Source: Gymnodinialimonas ceratoperidinii (GTDB taxonomy: Bacteria; Pseudomonadota; Alphaproteobacteria; Rhodobacterales; Rhodobacteraceae). From it: a stretch of 64,000 nt of DNA. This document shows positions 30,707 through 39,289 of this stretch, in pieces (the first letter of the stretch is position 1; each line of letters starts with the position of its first letter). The notes under the pieces were generated by a model. It was not told where the DNA came from and ran no database searches. It was given only the letters and a program-made list of their open reading frames with translations. The position numbers were made by a program, and so were the translations under genes. Where the stretch lies: positions 1,847,501-1,911,500 of the forward strand of contig NZ_CP079194.1 of the NCBI RefSeq assembly GCF_019297855.1. Direction: 5' to 3'.

Positions 30707-31753
30707 ATGGCACGGATCCGGCTGAACCACGTATCGAAACGGTGGGGAAACTTCATTGGTGTGGATGATTTCCACCTAGAGATCGAGGATCAGGAATTCC
30801 TCGTGCTCCTTGGTCCGTCGGGCTGTGGCAAGACCACGACCATGCGGATGATCGCGGGTCTGGAAGACCCCACGGAAGGCGAAATCTGGATCGGTGACCG
30901 CGAGGTCACGGGACTGGACCCGAAGGATCGCGACGTGGCGATGGTGTTCCAGAGCTACGGGCTCTACCCCAACATGACGGTCTGGGAGAACATCCGTTTC
31001 CCCCTGAAGGTGCGCAAGGTGCCGGAGGCCGAGCACGAGGCCCGCGTGGCCCGCGCCGCCGCGATGGTGGAGCTGGAAGATTTCATGCACCGCAAGCCTG
31101 CCGCATTGTCGGGTGGCCAACGCCAGCGTGTGGCACTCGCCCGCGCGATCGTGCGCGAGCCGCAGGTGTTCCTGATGGACGAGCCTCTCTCGAACCTCGA
31201 CGCCAAGCTGCGGGTCTCGACCCGGGCGCAGATCAAGAACCTGTCCCATGAGTTGAAGGTGACCACGATCTACGTGACCCATGACCAGATCGAGGCGATG
31301 ACGCTCGCTGACCGTGTCGTGGTGATGAAGGCAGGGGTGGTCCAGCAGGTCGGCACGCCGACGGATATCTATGACAATCCGGCCAATACCTTCGTGGCAG
31401 GCTTCATCGGCTCGCCCGCGATGAACCTGATGCAGGGCGAGATCGTGGACGGGACATTCCAGGGCGAAAACGTCTCGGTTCCCGGACTGGTCGGGGCCTC
31501 GGGCGAGGTGACCCTCGGGTTCCGGGCAGAAGACGCCGAAGTGACCGAACCGGGGCAGGGCCAGATCAACGCGCAGGTCTATTCGATGGAATTGTTGGGC
31601 GATGCCACGATGGTGACGGTCCGGGCCGGCGGGACGCTGGTGGCGGTGAAGGCCGCGAAGGATTACCGCGCGGAGATCGGCGCACCGGTGGGCATCGCAC
31701 TGCCCGAAGGGATCACGCATCTCTTCGATGCGCAGACCGGGCAGCGACTGTAA
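30707..31753 (+). CDS. ABC transporter ATP-binding protein, sugar type (UgpC/MalK-like)
   Basis: A 348-residue MalK-class ATPase. Walker A GPSGCGKT is at residues 36-43, the Q-loop reads FQSYGLYPN, the signature LSGGQRQR and Walker B VFLMDEPLSNLDAK follow, and a C-terminal TOBE region ends the protein. The family energises sugar, polyol and glycerol 3-phosphate import. No permease or binding protein is adjacent; the next gene encodes a SnoaL-like protein 21 bases downstream. It may serve transporters encoded elsewhere. Confidence 0.9.
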   Translation: MARIRLNHVSKRWGNFIGVDDFHLEIEDQEFLVLLGPSGCGKTTTMRMIAGLEDPTEGEIWIGDREVTGLDPKDRDVAMVFQSYGLYPNMTVWENIRFPLKVRKVPEAEHEARVARAAAMVELEDFMHRKPAALSGGQRQRVALARAIVREPQVFLMDEPLSNLDAKLRVSTRAQIKNLSHELKVTTIYVTHDQIEAMTLADRVVVMKAGVVQQVGTPTDIYDNPANTFVAGFIGSPAMNLMQGEIVDGTFQGENVSVPGLVGASGEVTLGFRAEDAEVTEPGQGQINAQVYSMELLGDATMVTVRAGGTLVAVKAAKDYRAEIGAPVGIALPEGITHLFDAQTGQRL

Positions 31754-31774
31754 CACCACGATCAGGAGAGTGAG

Positions 31775-32302
31775 ATGAAGGGAAGCCGCCCCGAGCAGGC
31801 CGTGCTGACGCGCGACACCGACATGGACAAGACCGACGCCACCCGCGCCGTCATCGAAGGGATGGTCGACGGGTTGAACGATCACCGGATCGCCGACATC
31901 GGCGAGTTTTTCGCCGAGGGTTTCCGCTGGATGGGCAACCGCGGGTGCGGCACCAAGGAGGGTCTGCGGGAGTTTCAGGAAAACTGGCAAAAACCGTTCC
32001 AGGCCGCGTTCTCGGACAAGGTCTGCGTCGACGAAGCCCGGCTTTACATGGGCGAATGGGCCGCGGCTTTCGGTCGACAGGAGGCCACGCACTCGGGCCG
32101 GTTCATGGGGGTCGAGCCCACCGGGCGCCGGGTGACCATCCGCTACATGGATTTCTGGAAGGTCGTGGACGGCAAGATCGTCGACAACTACGTGATGGTC
32201 GACTTCCCGGATGTGCTCGCGCAGTTGGGCGTCGACGTATTCGGGGGCGAGGGGTGGGAAGCTTTCGACGCTGGAACGAAAGAGCCGCCCGCGCCGGGTT
32301 GA
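31775..32302 (+). CDS. SnoaL-like ester cyclase/NTF2-fold protein
   Basis: A 175-residue single NTF2-fold protein. Motifs include EFFAEGFRWMGNRGCGTKEGL, ATHSGRFMGVEPTGRRVTIRYMDFWKV and GKIVDNYVMVDFPDVLAQLG, the last two typical of SnoaL-like ester cyclases. It sits 21 bases behind the sugar-ABC ATPase and is probably co-transcribed. The function in this context is unknown. Confidence 0.8.
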   Translation: MKGSRPEQAVLTRDTDMDKTDATRAVIEGMVDGLNDHRIADIGEFFAEGFRWMGNRGCGTKEGLREFQENWQKPFQAAFSDKVCVDEARLYMGEWAAAFGRQEATHSGRFMGVEPTGRRVTIRYMDFWKVVDGKIVDNYVMVDFPDVLAQLGVDVFGGEGWEAFDAGTKEPPAPG

Positions 32303-32383
32303 TGAAACGTTGCAGATAGCGCGCCCTTAAGGGCGCAGGTCGTTCATGGCCCGTCGAGCGGCGGGCGGGGGGCGCTGCCCCCA

Positions 32384-32412
32384 AGAGGCTCTTCCCTTCG
32401 GCAAGAGCCTCT
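32384..32412. repeat. REP-like palindromic intergenic element
   Basis: AGAGGCTCTT and AAGAGCCTCT form a perfect 10-bp stem around a 9-base loop in a GC-rich intergenic stretch (about 32340-32460) that carries no gene. The surrounding CCCCCGGAG and GGCCAAGATGAAG segments resemble recurrent intergenic sequences I associate with Rhodobacteraceae genomes. It could also act as a bidirectional terminator between the SnoaL gene and the small membrane protein gene. Confidence 0.45.
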
Positions 32413-32461
32413 CTCCCCCGGAGTTGTTCTGGCCAAGATGAAGGGGAGCGGGGGAGCGTGT

Positions 32462-32677
32462 TCAGCCGAGGAAGACGCCTAGAACCACGGACATGAGGCC
32501 CAGGACGGACAGCAGAAGCGCGCCCATGTTTATCGCCACGATCTTCTGCAATCGCAGGCGCATCGCGGCGTCGTCCAGTCCGGAGCGCTTGGCCTTGATG
32601 GCTTGATAGATGCAATAACCGAGCAGACACAGGCCGATTACCGCCAGCGCGCTGCCTATCAAGACCAACCAACCCAT
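32462..32677 (-). CDS. Small two-helix membrane protein
   Basis: A 71-residue protein with two hydrophobic helices (about residues 3-24 and 48-70) separated by a basic, helical cytoplasmic stretch (KAKRSGLDDAAMRLRLQK). No known motif is visible. Similar small proteins are common in Rhodobacteraceae, so it is likely real. Function unknown. Confidence 0.65.
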   Translation of the reverse strand: MGWLVLIGSALAVIGLCLLGYCIYQAIKAKRSGLDDAAMRLRLQKIVAINMGALLLSVLGLMSVVLGVFLG

Positions 32678-32805
32678 CTTCGACCCCTTTTCGTTTCGCC
32701 AGACACTAGTGAAACTGGCGTGGGCTGCAAGTCTTGCGGGCGCGGGTCGGCGCGGCTACGGAAGGGGATCGAGAGGCCCATTGAGTCAAGAAGGATCAAA
32801 TCCCA

Positions 32806-33078
32806 ATGGATGACATGCAAGAGACCGACGCCCGCCCTGACAGCTACCGCGTGACCGCGGACGAATTGCGCCAGTTCATCGAGCGCTTCGAGCGGCTGGA
32901 AGCGGAGAAGAAGGACATCGCCGAGCAGCAGAAAGAGGTGATGGCCGAGGCGAAGTCGCGCGGCTACGACACCAAGGTGATCCGCAAGGTCGTTGCTCTG
33001 CGCAAGCGCGAGCCTGACGATATTGCCGAGGAAGAAGCCGTTCTCGAGATGTACAAGGAAGCGCTCGGCATGAGCTAA
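32806..33078 (+). CDS. gapR: Nucleoid-associated protein GapR (DUF2312)
   Basis: A 90-residue GapR, which binds overtwisted, AT-rich DNA ahead of replication and transcription and assists topoisomerases. The coiled-coil ELRQFIERFERLEAEKKDIAE and the basic SRGYDTKVIRKVVALRK segment are characteristic. Length matches the family. The stop overlaps the end of a convergent small gene by four bases. Confidence 0.93.
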   Translation: MDDMQETDARPDSYRVTADELRQFIERFERLEAEKKDIAEQQKEVMAEAKSRGYDTKVIRKVVALRKREPDDIAEEEAVLEMYKEALGMS

Positions 33079-33377
33079 GCCGAGGTGCGGGGCAGGGGAA
33101 GCCAGCGCCCCATTTGGAGCGTTGGCATGCTTGCGCGGATGTGTTGGTGAAGGTGGTGTGAGACCGCGCCGTTATGGGCGCGGGCGTGTGCCGTCAGCCA
33201 AGGGGCAAGCTCCACCTCGGGTGTGTAGAGGACGCGGCGCAAGATCTCGCGCAGCTGGTCCGGCGCGCCGTGTTGTCCGGCTTGGGCATGGGTGTGCAGG
33301 ACGGCGTAGGCGATGGCCGCACGATCTGGCGAAGCGCGCAGGGCGTTAAGATCTGACGCGTAGATCTCGATCCTCAA
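33075..33377 (-). CDS. Hypothetical protein, histidine-rich
   Basis: A 100-residue protein starting at a TTG that overlaps the GNAT stop (TTGA), which gives the beginning LRIEIYASDLNALRASPDRAAIAYAVLHTHAQ. It has an N-terminal beta strand and helices with several histidines. The longer open frame upstream is a shadow of the GNAT gene. I do not recognise the family. Translational coupling to the GNAT supports its being real. Confidence 0.55.
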   Translation of the reverse strand: MRIEIYASDLNALRASPDRAAIAYAVLHTHAQAGQHGAPDQLREILRRVLYTPEVELAPWLTAHARAHNGAVSHHLHQHIRASMPTLQMGRWLPLPRTSA

Positions 33378-33892
33378 GTTCGCGCGGTGCCCAAGGCGCG
33401 TATCCAGAGACGGCTTTCCGCACCGCCGAGTGCGACGGTACCGGCCTCGGTGAAGCATGCCTTTTCCAGCACACGGGCCGAAGCCGGGTTGGCCGGGCGC
33501 ACCAGTCCGTGGAGGTAAGCCTCTTTCGTATGGGTTTCGGCCAGTGCGACCATGGCCCGCGCCATCAGCCCCGCCCATCCCTTTCCCCAGTGTTCGGGAT
33601 GCAGGTGATAGGAGAGGTTCCACCCGGGGTATCCGGGGCGTCGGGTCAGGCCGCAGAGGCCCACGGGTTTCGCTTCGTGGCAGACGACGTAGCGGCCGAT
33701 ACCATGGTGCGCCCAATGATCGAGATCCTTGGCGAGGCTGTCGTCCAGCTGGTCCTTCGAGGGCGCACTCGGATCGGGTCGGTGCGCGCGCATCTCTGGC
33801 AAGCTCATGAGATCGCTAATGAATTCTGCATCTCCGTGCGTGATGCGATGGGCCTCCAGCGCGCCGATCCGGAGCCGCGCCGGGACGGTCAC
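33374..33892 (-). CDS. GNAT-family N-acetyltransferase (RimJ/RimL-like)
   Basis: A 172-residue GNAT of the Acetyltransf_3 type. The acetyl-CoA loop is HWGKGWAGLM, followed by LVRPANPASARVLEKACFTEAG, which is the usual NPASARVLEK helix. The start is a GTG overlapping the stop of the sulfotransferase-like gene (GTGA). The substrate is unknown; ribosomal-protein-like or small-molecule acetylation are both possible. Confidence 0.82.
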   Translation of the reverse strand: MTVPARLRIGALEAHRITHGDAEFISDLMSLPEMRAHRPDPSAPSKDQLDDSLAKDLDHWAHHGIGRYVVCHEAKPVGLCGLTRRPGYPGWNLSYHLHPEHWGKGWAGLMARAMVALAETHTKEAYLHGLVRPANPASARVLEKACFTEAGTVALGGAESRLWIRALGTART

Positions 33893-34764
33893 GGTGTCAG
33901 CAGGGTCACACCGGGAATGCGGCTGATCACCTCCATGTCCTCGTCGTAGCTTTGGGACAGCGTATCCATCAGGTCTTCGGTCCAGCCCGGCAGGTTCAGC
34001 GTCTCTTCAATCTCTTCTTCCTTCGCGTAACGCTCGAGGAACGCGGCGAGGACGCGACGGCGTTGGGTCTCGGTTTCAGGCGGGTTCTGGTCCAGCCATC
34101 CCCGCATGCGCCGATAGCCCTCTTCCTCCATGATCGTGGCCGCAAGGTCATCGACCCCGACGAGTTTGGCAGTAGGGCCCACACCTGCCATCGCGCGCAG
34201 GATCTCGCCCCACAGGAGCGGCGTGTCCTCGTTGCACCAAGTCGTGATCCGGCAGTCGGGATGCGCCATCTGCAAGCGCCGCATCGTCTCGGACCAGGTC
34301 ACAGCATGGGGCTGCATGTTCTCGGTAAATTCTTCGAATTCGGTGAAGCGAGAGGCCTTGAACAGCGCCGGGATCAGGGTTGCGGGATCACGCATGCCGA
34401 TGAAGAATTCGATCTCGGCCTCGGGGAACAAGGCCCGCAAACCGGTGGCGGAGCGATCCACCATGGGCCAGATCTGGGCACCCTGGACCACCAGGCGATT
34501 GATGCAGACGAAACGCGGGTCCGAGAGGATTAGGCGATCGACTTCCGCGTCATCAACGATCGCGTCGAGCAGCGCATCCTGGACATCTTCGCCGGCGGGT
34601 CGCCCCTTCAGCGCCCGCGCCGTATCCCGGATGACCGAACGATACCGCCCCGGCGGCGGCACGGATATCCCCGCCTGCGCCAACCGCAAACGGTTCTTGA
34701 GAAGAGAGACGAGGAGCTGGTCTGCATCGGTGCAGGGTGCGCCGAGATGATAGACAACCTGCAT
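33889..34764 (-). CDS. Hypothetical protein, sulfotransferase-like
   Basis: A 291-residue protein starting MQVVYHLGAPCTDADQLL, resembling the phosphate-binding loop region of sulfotransferase-fold proteins (YHLGAPKTGT-type), though the loop is degenerate. The remainder contains EFFIGMRDPATLIPALFKAS and CRITTWCNEDTPLLWGEILRAM, as in a family of Rhodobacteraceae proteins of unknown function. Catalysis is doubtful without the canonical 5'-PSB loop lysine. ATG 34764 is chosen because the frame upstream is unconserved. It leads the small operon with the GNAT and the histidine-rich protein. Confidence 0.6.
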   Translation of the reverse strand: MQVVYHLGAPCTDADQLLVSLLKNRLRLAQAGISVPPPGRYRSVIRDTARALKGRPAGEDVQDALLDAIVDDAEVDRLILSDPRFVCINRLVVQGAQIWPMVDRSATGLRALFPEAEIEFFIGMRDPATLIPALFKASRFTEFEEFTENMQPHAVTWSETMRRLQMAHPDCRITTWCNEDTPLLWGEILRAMAGVGPTAKLVGVDDLAATIMEEEGYRRMRGWLDQNPPETETQRRRVLAAFLERYAKEEEIEETLNLPGWTEDLMDTLSQSYDEDMEVISRIPGVTLLTP

Positions 34765-34985
34765 GGTCTGATTTCTGCCCTGATCAGAGTTTTGCGAGAC
34801 TGTAACCGTAACCGGCAACGCGACGCAATTCCCGTTCCAACGCACCGCGCCTCGCTGGGCGAATTGCCTATGATGGAGCATCGGAAGAGGCGGGGCTGAC
34901 GCTCGCGAGCACCCCCTCAATTTCGCCGTTGCCCGCCGGGCCAAAACCTTGCTATAGCGCGTCGCGTAGCCACGATGCTGCACGT

Positions 34986-35061
34986 GCCCCTATAGCTCAG
35001 CTGGTAGAGCAACTGATTTGTAATCAGTAGGTCCGCGGTTCGAGTCCGTGTGGGGGCACCA
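34986..35061 (+). tRNA. tRNA-Thr (anticodon TGT)
   Basis: A full cloverleaf of 76 bases, including an encoded CCA. The 7-bp acceptor stem pairs GCCCCTA with TGGGGGC, and the D-arm begins GCTC. The anticodon stem ACTGA/TCAGT carries loop TTTGTAA with anticodon TGT (reads ACA). The T-arm has TTCGAGT. It is the attachment site of the adjacent integrase-carrying island, whose integrase gene begins 165 bases after the tRNA 3' end. Confidence 0.97.
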
Positions 35062-35225
35062 TTTTCCAATTTGAGATCATCCAATGGCCTTCACCAAGGC
35101 TTTATGCGTAAGGGATATGCGATGGGTGGTTGTCCGGTCTTGTCCAGCCACATCCCATGGAATGCCCCCGCATTGGGGGCGCTTTTGGAGGCGTCGCGGA
35201 AACGCGAAAAACAGGATGCCCCCAG

Positions 35226-35915
35226 ATGCCCCTTAGCGACGCGAAGATTCGTATCCTGAAACCCAAGGCGAAACCCTACAAGGTCGGCGACCAAGACGGT
35301 CTCTACATAACAGTGACCCCGTCGGTGTCGCGACTGTGGCATCTGAAGTACAGGATTGATGGCCGGGAAAAGCGCCTGTCGTTTGGAGCCTATCCCAGTG
35401 TCGGCCTCGCGACCGCCCGGAAGCTGAAGGATCAGGCCCGTTCCACTTTGGCCGATGGCAGTGATCCGGGAGCGGTCAAACAAGAACAGAAGCGGGTGGA
35501 TAGAGAAATACGAGGCAATACCTTCGCGGCGCAAGCCAAAGCCTTCATCGACAAGGGCCGACGCGAAGGGAAAGCGGACGCGACGAAGGCGAAAATAGAA
35601 TGGTTGCTGGGCATGGCCTGCGCGGACTTCGGCGCTCTGCCAATCACTGCAATCACCTCGCCAACCGTTTTGGCCTGTTTGCGCAAGGTGGAGGCCAAGG
35701 GGAATTATGAGACCGCCAAGCGCCTCCGCGCCAAAATTGGCGGCGTGTCCCTTTTGGTGCGGTCAGTTGGATCGACTGGCTGGGGCTTAGGCACGGGCTG
35801 GGTCGATGTAGTTGAGTCAGTGAGGAATTCGAAGGACGGCGATGGGACAATGTCAGAGCGGGTCCGGTCCAACAGAAGCTCTCGCCGCCTGTCGCAACAT
35901 CCATCCCGATCATAG
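35226..35915 (+). pseudogene. P4-type tyrosine integrase, truncated (catalytic domain missing)
   Basis: The first about 170 residues are a DUF4102-type integrase: MPLSDAKIRILKPKAKPYKV, then WHLKYRIDGREKRLSFGAYPSVGLATARK and the core-binding region KRLRAKIG. After that the homologous sequence ends abruptly near 35740, and the remaining frame (GVSLLVRSVGSTGWG onwards) is unrelated low-complexity sequence. The catalytic R...HxxR...Y domain is absent, so the protein is inactive. Location 165 bases behind tRNA-Thr, in the same direction, is the classic P4 integrase position. Confidence 0.82.
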
Positions 35916-36206
35916 CGGTCCATCGTGTCGCCCCGTTCTTCTCGAAGGTCGGTGCGGCGAGCTATAGCGCCTCGATAGTAATTAGAAACCGCATGGTGGT
36001 GCCGCCCAGTTTATCAAGCCACAGAACACGACTGTCCGGGGAAGGGGTAACCTCGCCGTTCACCCGATTTGTGCAGCAAACCCATGTCGCATGTCCAGAT
36101 TCTTACCAAACGAATCACATGTTGGGTTAAGAATGGTTACCAAGCTGTAACTAATGGGACGCAATGTGTTGATAGTATAGAGTATTTTTTGGTGGGGGGT
36201 GTTGAG
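35916..36206. other. Gene-free AT-rich stretch upstream of the polysaccharide genes
   Basis: No convincing coding sequence is seen. The part from 36060 on is markedly AT-richer than the window average (for example TGTTGATAGTATAGAGTATTTTTT near 36168), and probably holds the promoter for the alg8-like gene, though no clean -35/-10 pair can be fixed. The left part may be scar sequence left by the event that removed the integrase C-terminus. Confidence 0.45.
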
Positions 36207-37784
36207 ATGTTGTGTGCAACGCAACAGCACCAGTCGGCTTGGGCTTGTGAGTTTAGGTCGGCTGCAATCTTTATTGGTGTAACGACATTTATCTGGCATT
36301 TGGCATTGTCGAGCGCGCGACCAGAGGCGGCGGTGCCGTTTTTCCTTACGATCGGGTTCATCGCGTTCTGGAGATATTCCTGGTGGTTGTGTCACCAACT
36401 CCGAGCGCGGATCTATCTAAAGCGTGTATTTCCACGCATGCGGCGAGAAGCCGAGGCGTCGCAGCAACTCGTCCGTCGCGTTTATGCTGTCGTTTTGTCC
36501 TACAAGATCCCCGACGATTATTTCATTCGTTGTTACGAGTCGGTGATCGACGCTGCGGTCGAAAGCAGGGTGCCAACGACCATCGTTGCCTCCATCACTT
36601 CCGACCGCGATCGTCGCTTGCTGAACCGTGTTTATTTTTCTGCCGGCTGTCCGGAGAATGTCGAGATCGTCGCCCAGTTCCAATTGGGCGCAGGGAAACG
36701 AGCGGCCATCGGTGAGGCGCTGCGTGTAGTTGCGCGCGACCTTCCGCCATCAAGGTCAGTGACAATCTTGATGGACGGCGATGTCGTGCTCGAGCGCGAC
36801 GCAATATCCCGCGTTTTGCCGTTCTTTTCTGCTGACCCCGACTTGGCTGCTGTGACGACAAACAATGATGCGTATGTCCACGGAAGCTTTCTGACGCGGA
36901 ACTGGTATGCGCTACGGTTGGCACAGCGGCATACAATCATGGCATCGATGGCGCTTTCTCGGAAGCTGCTTGTACTTACCGGGCGCTACTCTCTTTTTCG
37001 CACCGACATCGCCACGTCGTCGGATCTCATTGCCCAGGTCGAGGACGATAGCACCGACCATTGGCGCCTTGGAGAGATCAAGTTTCTGACTGGGGATGAC
37101 AAGAGCACATGGTTTAATGTTCTGCGGCGCGGCGGGAAGATGCTCTACGTGCCGGACGTCGCGAGTTTCGGGCAGGAGGAGCTTCCCTCTCCAGGCCGTT
37201 TCATTCCATCTACAACACAACTGATGCGCAGATGGTTCGGGAACATGTTGCGCACCAACGGCCGGGCGATTGCATTGGGACCGAGCTCGATCGGACTATT
37301 CGTCTGGTGGTCCCTGATTGATCAAAGACTGTCGATCTGGACCTCCCTTGCGGGTCCATTTGCAACCCTCTTGCTCGCAATTTTCATCTCGCCAGTCTTC
37401 ATATTTTACTATTTGGCGTGGGCGATCCTGACCCGCACCGTGATGAGCATCGGCGCAGCCATGAACTACGGACGGTTCTCCGCAAGTTGGCCATTCCTGA
37501 TGTACTACAACCAAATCTGGGGCGCGTTCATGAAGAGTTGGATCCTGTTTCATCCGGATCGCCAGAGTTGGACCCGCCAGGCCATATCAAACAAAAGAAA
37601 GCCAATACGAGTACAGGAATGGAGCGGGTTTCTGTTGTATGCCGCGTCCATCGGCACTTTTCTTGTCGGCATCGGCTTGTTCACCGGCCAACTCGGGTCT
37701 GTAAGCAGCGGGACAAGTTCTCAGGCCATGCGTGCGTTTACCTCTGCCGTCAGCGCCGCTGAATTCTTGGGAGGTGGCCGATGA
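36207..37784 (+). CDS. Alg8-like family 2 glycosyltransferase (polysaccharide polymerase)
   Basis: A 525-residue membrane glycosyltransferase resembling Alg8, the alginate (polymannuronate) polymerase. Two N-terminal helices precede the GT-A domain, with the UDP/GDP-sugar metal motif MDGDV (D190, D192), the TGRYSLFR segment, LTGDDKSTW (residues 294-302, presumed catalytic base region) and a QLMRRW motif (residues 338-343). Further helices follow. LFVWWSLIDQRLSIW and LFHPDRQSWTRQ match Alg8 in order and spacing. ATG 36207 has a GGGGGGTGTTGAG leader. Its stop overlaps the next gene (ATGA). The actual sugar polymerised is unknown. Confidence 0.82.
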   Translation: MLCATQQHQSAWACEFRSAAIFIGVTTFIWHLALSSARPEAAVPFFLTIGFIAFWRYSWWLCHQLRARIYLKRVFPRMRREAEASQQLVRRVYAVVLSYKIPDDYFIRCYESVIDAAVESRVPTTIVASITSDRDRRLLNRVYFSAGCPENVEIVAQFQLGAGKRAAIGEALRVVARDLPPSRSVTILMDGDVVLERDAISRVLPFFSADPDLAAVTTNNDAYVHGSFLTRNWYALRLAQRHTIMASMALSRKLLVLTGRYSLFRTDIATSSDLIAQVEDDSTDHWRLGEIKFLTGDDKSTWFNVLRRGGKMLYVPDVASFGQEELPSPGRFIPSTTQLMRRWFGNMLRTNGRAIALGPSSIGLFVWWSLIDQRLSIWTSLAGPFATLLLAIFISPVFIFYYLAWAILTRTVMSIGAAMNYGRFSASWPFLMYYNQIWGAFMKSWILFHPDRQSWTRQAISNKRKPIRVQEWSGFLLYAASIGTFLVGIGLFTGQLGSVSSGTSSQAMRAFTSAVSAAEFLGGGR

Positions 37785-39289
37785 CGCGCACGGATTTCGA
37801 TCAGGCATCGGGCGCCACGAAAAATTTTTTACGAAATAGAGGACATGACGGCGTTCGCATGATCCACCGGAATACCAACCTGATCGAGCCCGTGCAATTG
37901 CCGTTTCTCGTGACGGTGGGGTCGAACCATTACAAAGGTCATGCACTGACACTCGACGAATTCGAGGTTTACACCAAGCCCATCAGTCAGCGGCAATCGG
38001 CTAATGACCCACTTGCTAGCGGCGCAACGGTCGAAGTCAGTTTGCACGTCGATCTTTACGGCGTGGTTGCTGTGTTCGTTGGGACTGCGGAAGTAAACGA
38101 AGAGCAGAAAGATGTGTCGGACAATCTAACGCGTTTTACGTTCAGAAAGATGAACGGACGCAGTCGCGAAGCTCTACGAAGGCTCGTGCGCAGCTACCAT
38201 GCGGGACATGTGCCGACGACGAGCGATTTGATCGAAGACCATGATCCCGAGACGCAGACAGCTGTGACGTCGAGCCCGGCTACGCCGGTTCCCCCTGCGC
38301 GGCGGTTGAAAAACATCGCGGGCATCGCTTTGTCGGCGGTCGTGATCTTGGGCGCAATCGGCTTCGTCGGTGCGTCCGCGTTCGAGCGCTTCTTTCTGAT
38401 TAAGGCGCAATTCGCCACTGTCACGGCGCCTGCGGTGGAGATGATGAGCGCCGAGATGGGGCAAATCAGGACACCCATTGAGACGTTGGGTCAGTCGGTC
38501 AGCCGAGATGATCTGCTGTATACGGTACATTCAGCATCACTGGTGGCCGACGCGGACGAGCTGCGGGCGCGTGTAGAATTCCTGACGCAGATGCTACAAG
38601 ACGCTGAGTCGGCATCGGCTGAAAGCGCATCGGTGGCGATCGGCGAACCTCAGAGCGACGGTCTGACCGCTGCTGAGGGCACGCCGCAGGCCGTGACGCA
38701 TGAAGGTGTGCCACTTGGAGATGCAAACGCGACGGATTTGCTTTCGATGGTGGGAGGGCGCGCGTCGGTGCAGGACATCCGGCGCACACTTTCATTAACT
38801 GAAGGCGAACTCAGTGCGCTGGAAGTTCGCCTGTCGAGCTTGGTCGGATATTCCCCTTGCGAGTGCATTGTGACCTGGCATCAGGAAGATGCCGCATGGG
38901 TAGTTCCCGGCGACACGGTGGCCGTTCTGGCGCGCACGGTCGAGGATGCGCTGCGAGTAGAAGCCTTGGTGCATGTTCTGGATATCGGCTCAATGTTCGT
39001 GGGACAAACTGCATTGGTCACCAATGTCGCGACCGGAGAAACGATCCACGGACTGGTTGAGCGCATTACCCTTGATCCAAGGCAGCAGCCTCGCGTCGGT
39101 TTCCCACAATGGCTTAGACAGGAGCCGACGTTGGCGTCGGTCATATTAACTGTCGGCGAAGCGCTGAATTCCTCTTTGATAGGTCAACCCGTCGAGGTTT
39201 CGATCCGGCGCCGTAACCTATCACTTTGGGATCGATTATCCCAAATATGGGACGTTGAAGATGTGGCTGACGGACTGGAGAGCGGTTGA
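37781..39289 (+). CDS. Alg44-like PilZ/membrane-fusion protein
   Basis: A 502-residue protein with the domain order of Alg44: N-terminal PilZ-like domain (about 28-140), one membrane helix (about 178-200), then a periplasmic region with coiled coil and barrel-sandwich/HlyD-like sequence (WVVPGDTVAVLARTVEDALRVEALV). In alginate systems Alg44 binds cyclic-di-GMP to activate Alg8. Here the canonical RxxxR and DxSxxG ligand motifs are not recognisable (HRNTNL and LTLDEFEV stand in those places). It overlaps the polymerase gene by four bases, so the two are co-translated. Confidence 0.75.
   Translation: MTRTDFDQASGATKNFLRNRGHDGVRMIHRNTNLIEPVQLPFLVTVGSNHYKGHALTLDEFEVYTKPISQRQSANDPLASGATVEVSLHVDLYGVVAVFVGTAEVNEEQKDVSDNLTRFTFRKMNGRSREALRRLVRSYHAGHVPTTSDLIEDHDPETQTAVTSSPATPVPPARRLKNIAGIALSAVVILGAIGFVGASAFERFFLIKAQFATVTAPAVEMMSAEMGQIRTPIETLGQSVSRDDLLYTVHSASLVADADELRARVEFLTQMLQDAESASAESASVAIGEPQSDGLTAAEGTPQAVTHEGVPLGDANATDLLSMVGGRASVQDIRRTLSLTEGELSALEVRLSSLVGYSPCECIVTWHQEDAAWVVPGDTVAVLARTVEDALRVEALVHVLDIGSMFVGQTALVTNVATGETIHGLVERITLDPRQQPRVGFPQWLRQEPTLASVILTVGEALNSSLIGQPVEVSIRRRNLSLWDRLSQIWDVEDVADGLESG

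Noticed and set aside
32303..32461. A possible small RNA gene in the GC-rich gap behind the SnoaL gene
   Set aside because: A hairpin is present, but without a promoter-like sequence or a conserved secondary structure beyond a REP-like palindrome it is listed only as a repeat.
35740..35915. Possible continuation of the integrase by frameshift
   Set aside because: I looked for the R...HxxR...Y catalytic pattern in all frames after residue 170 and saw none before the next gene.
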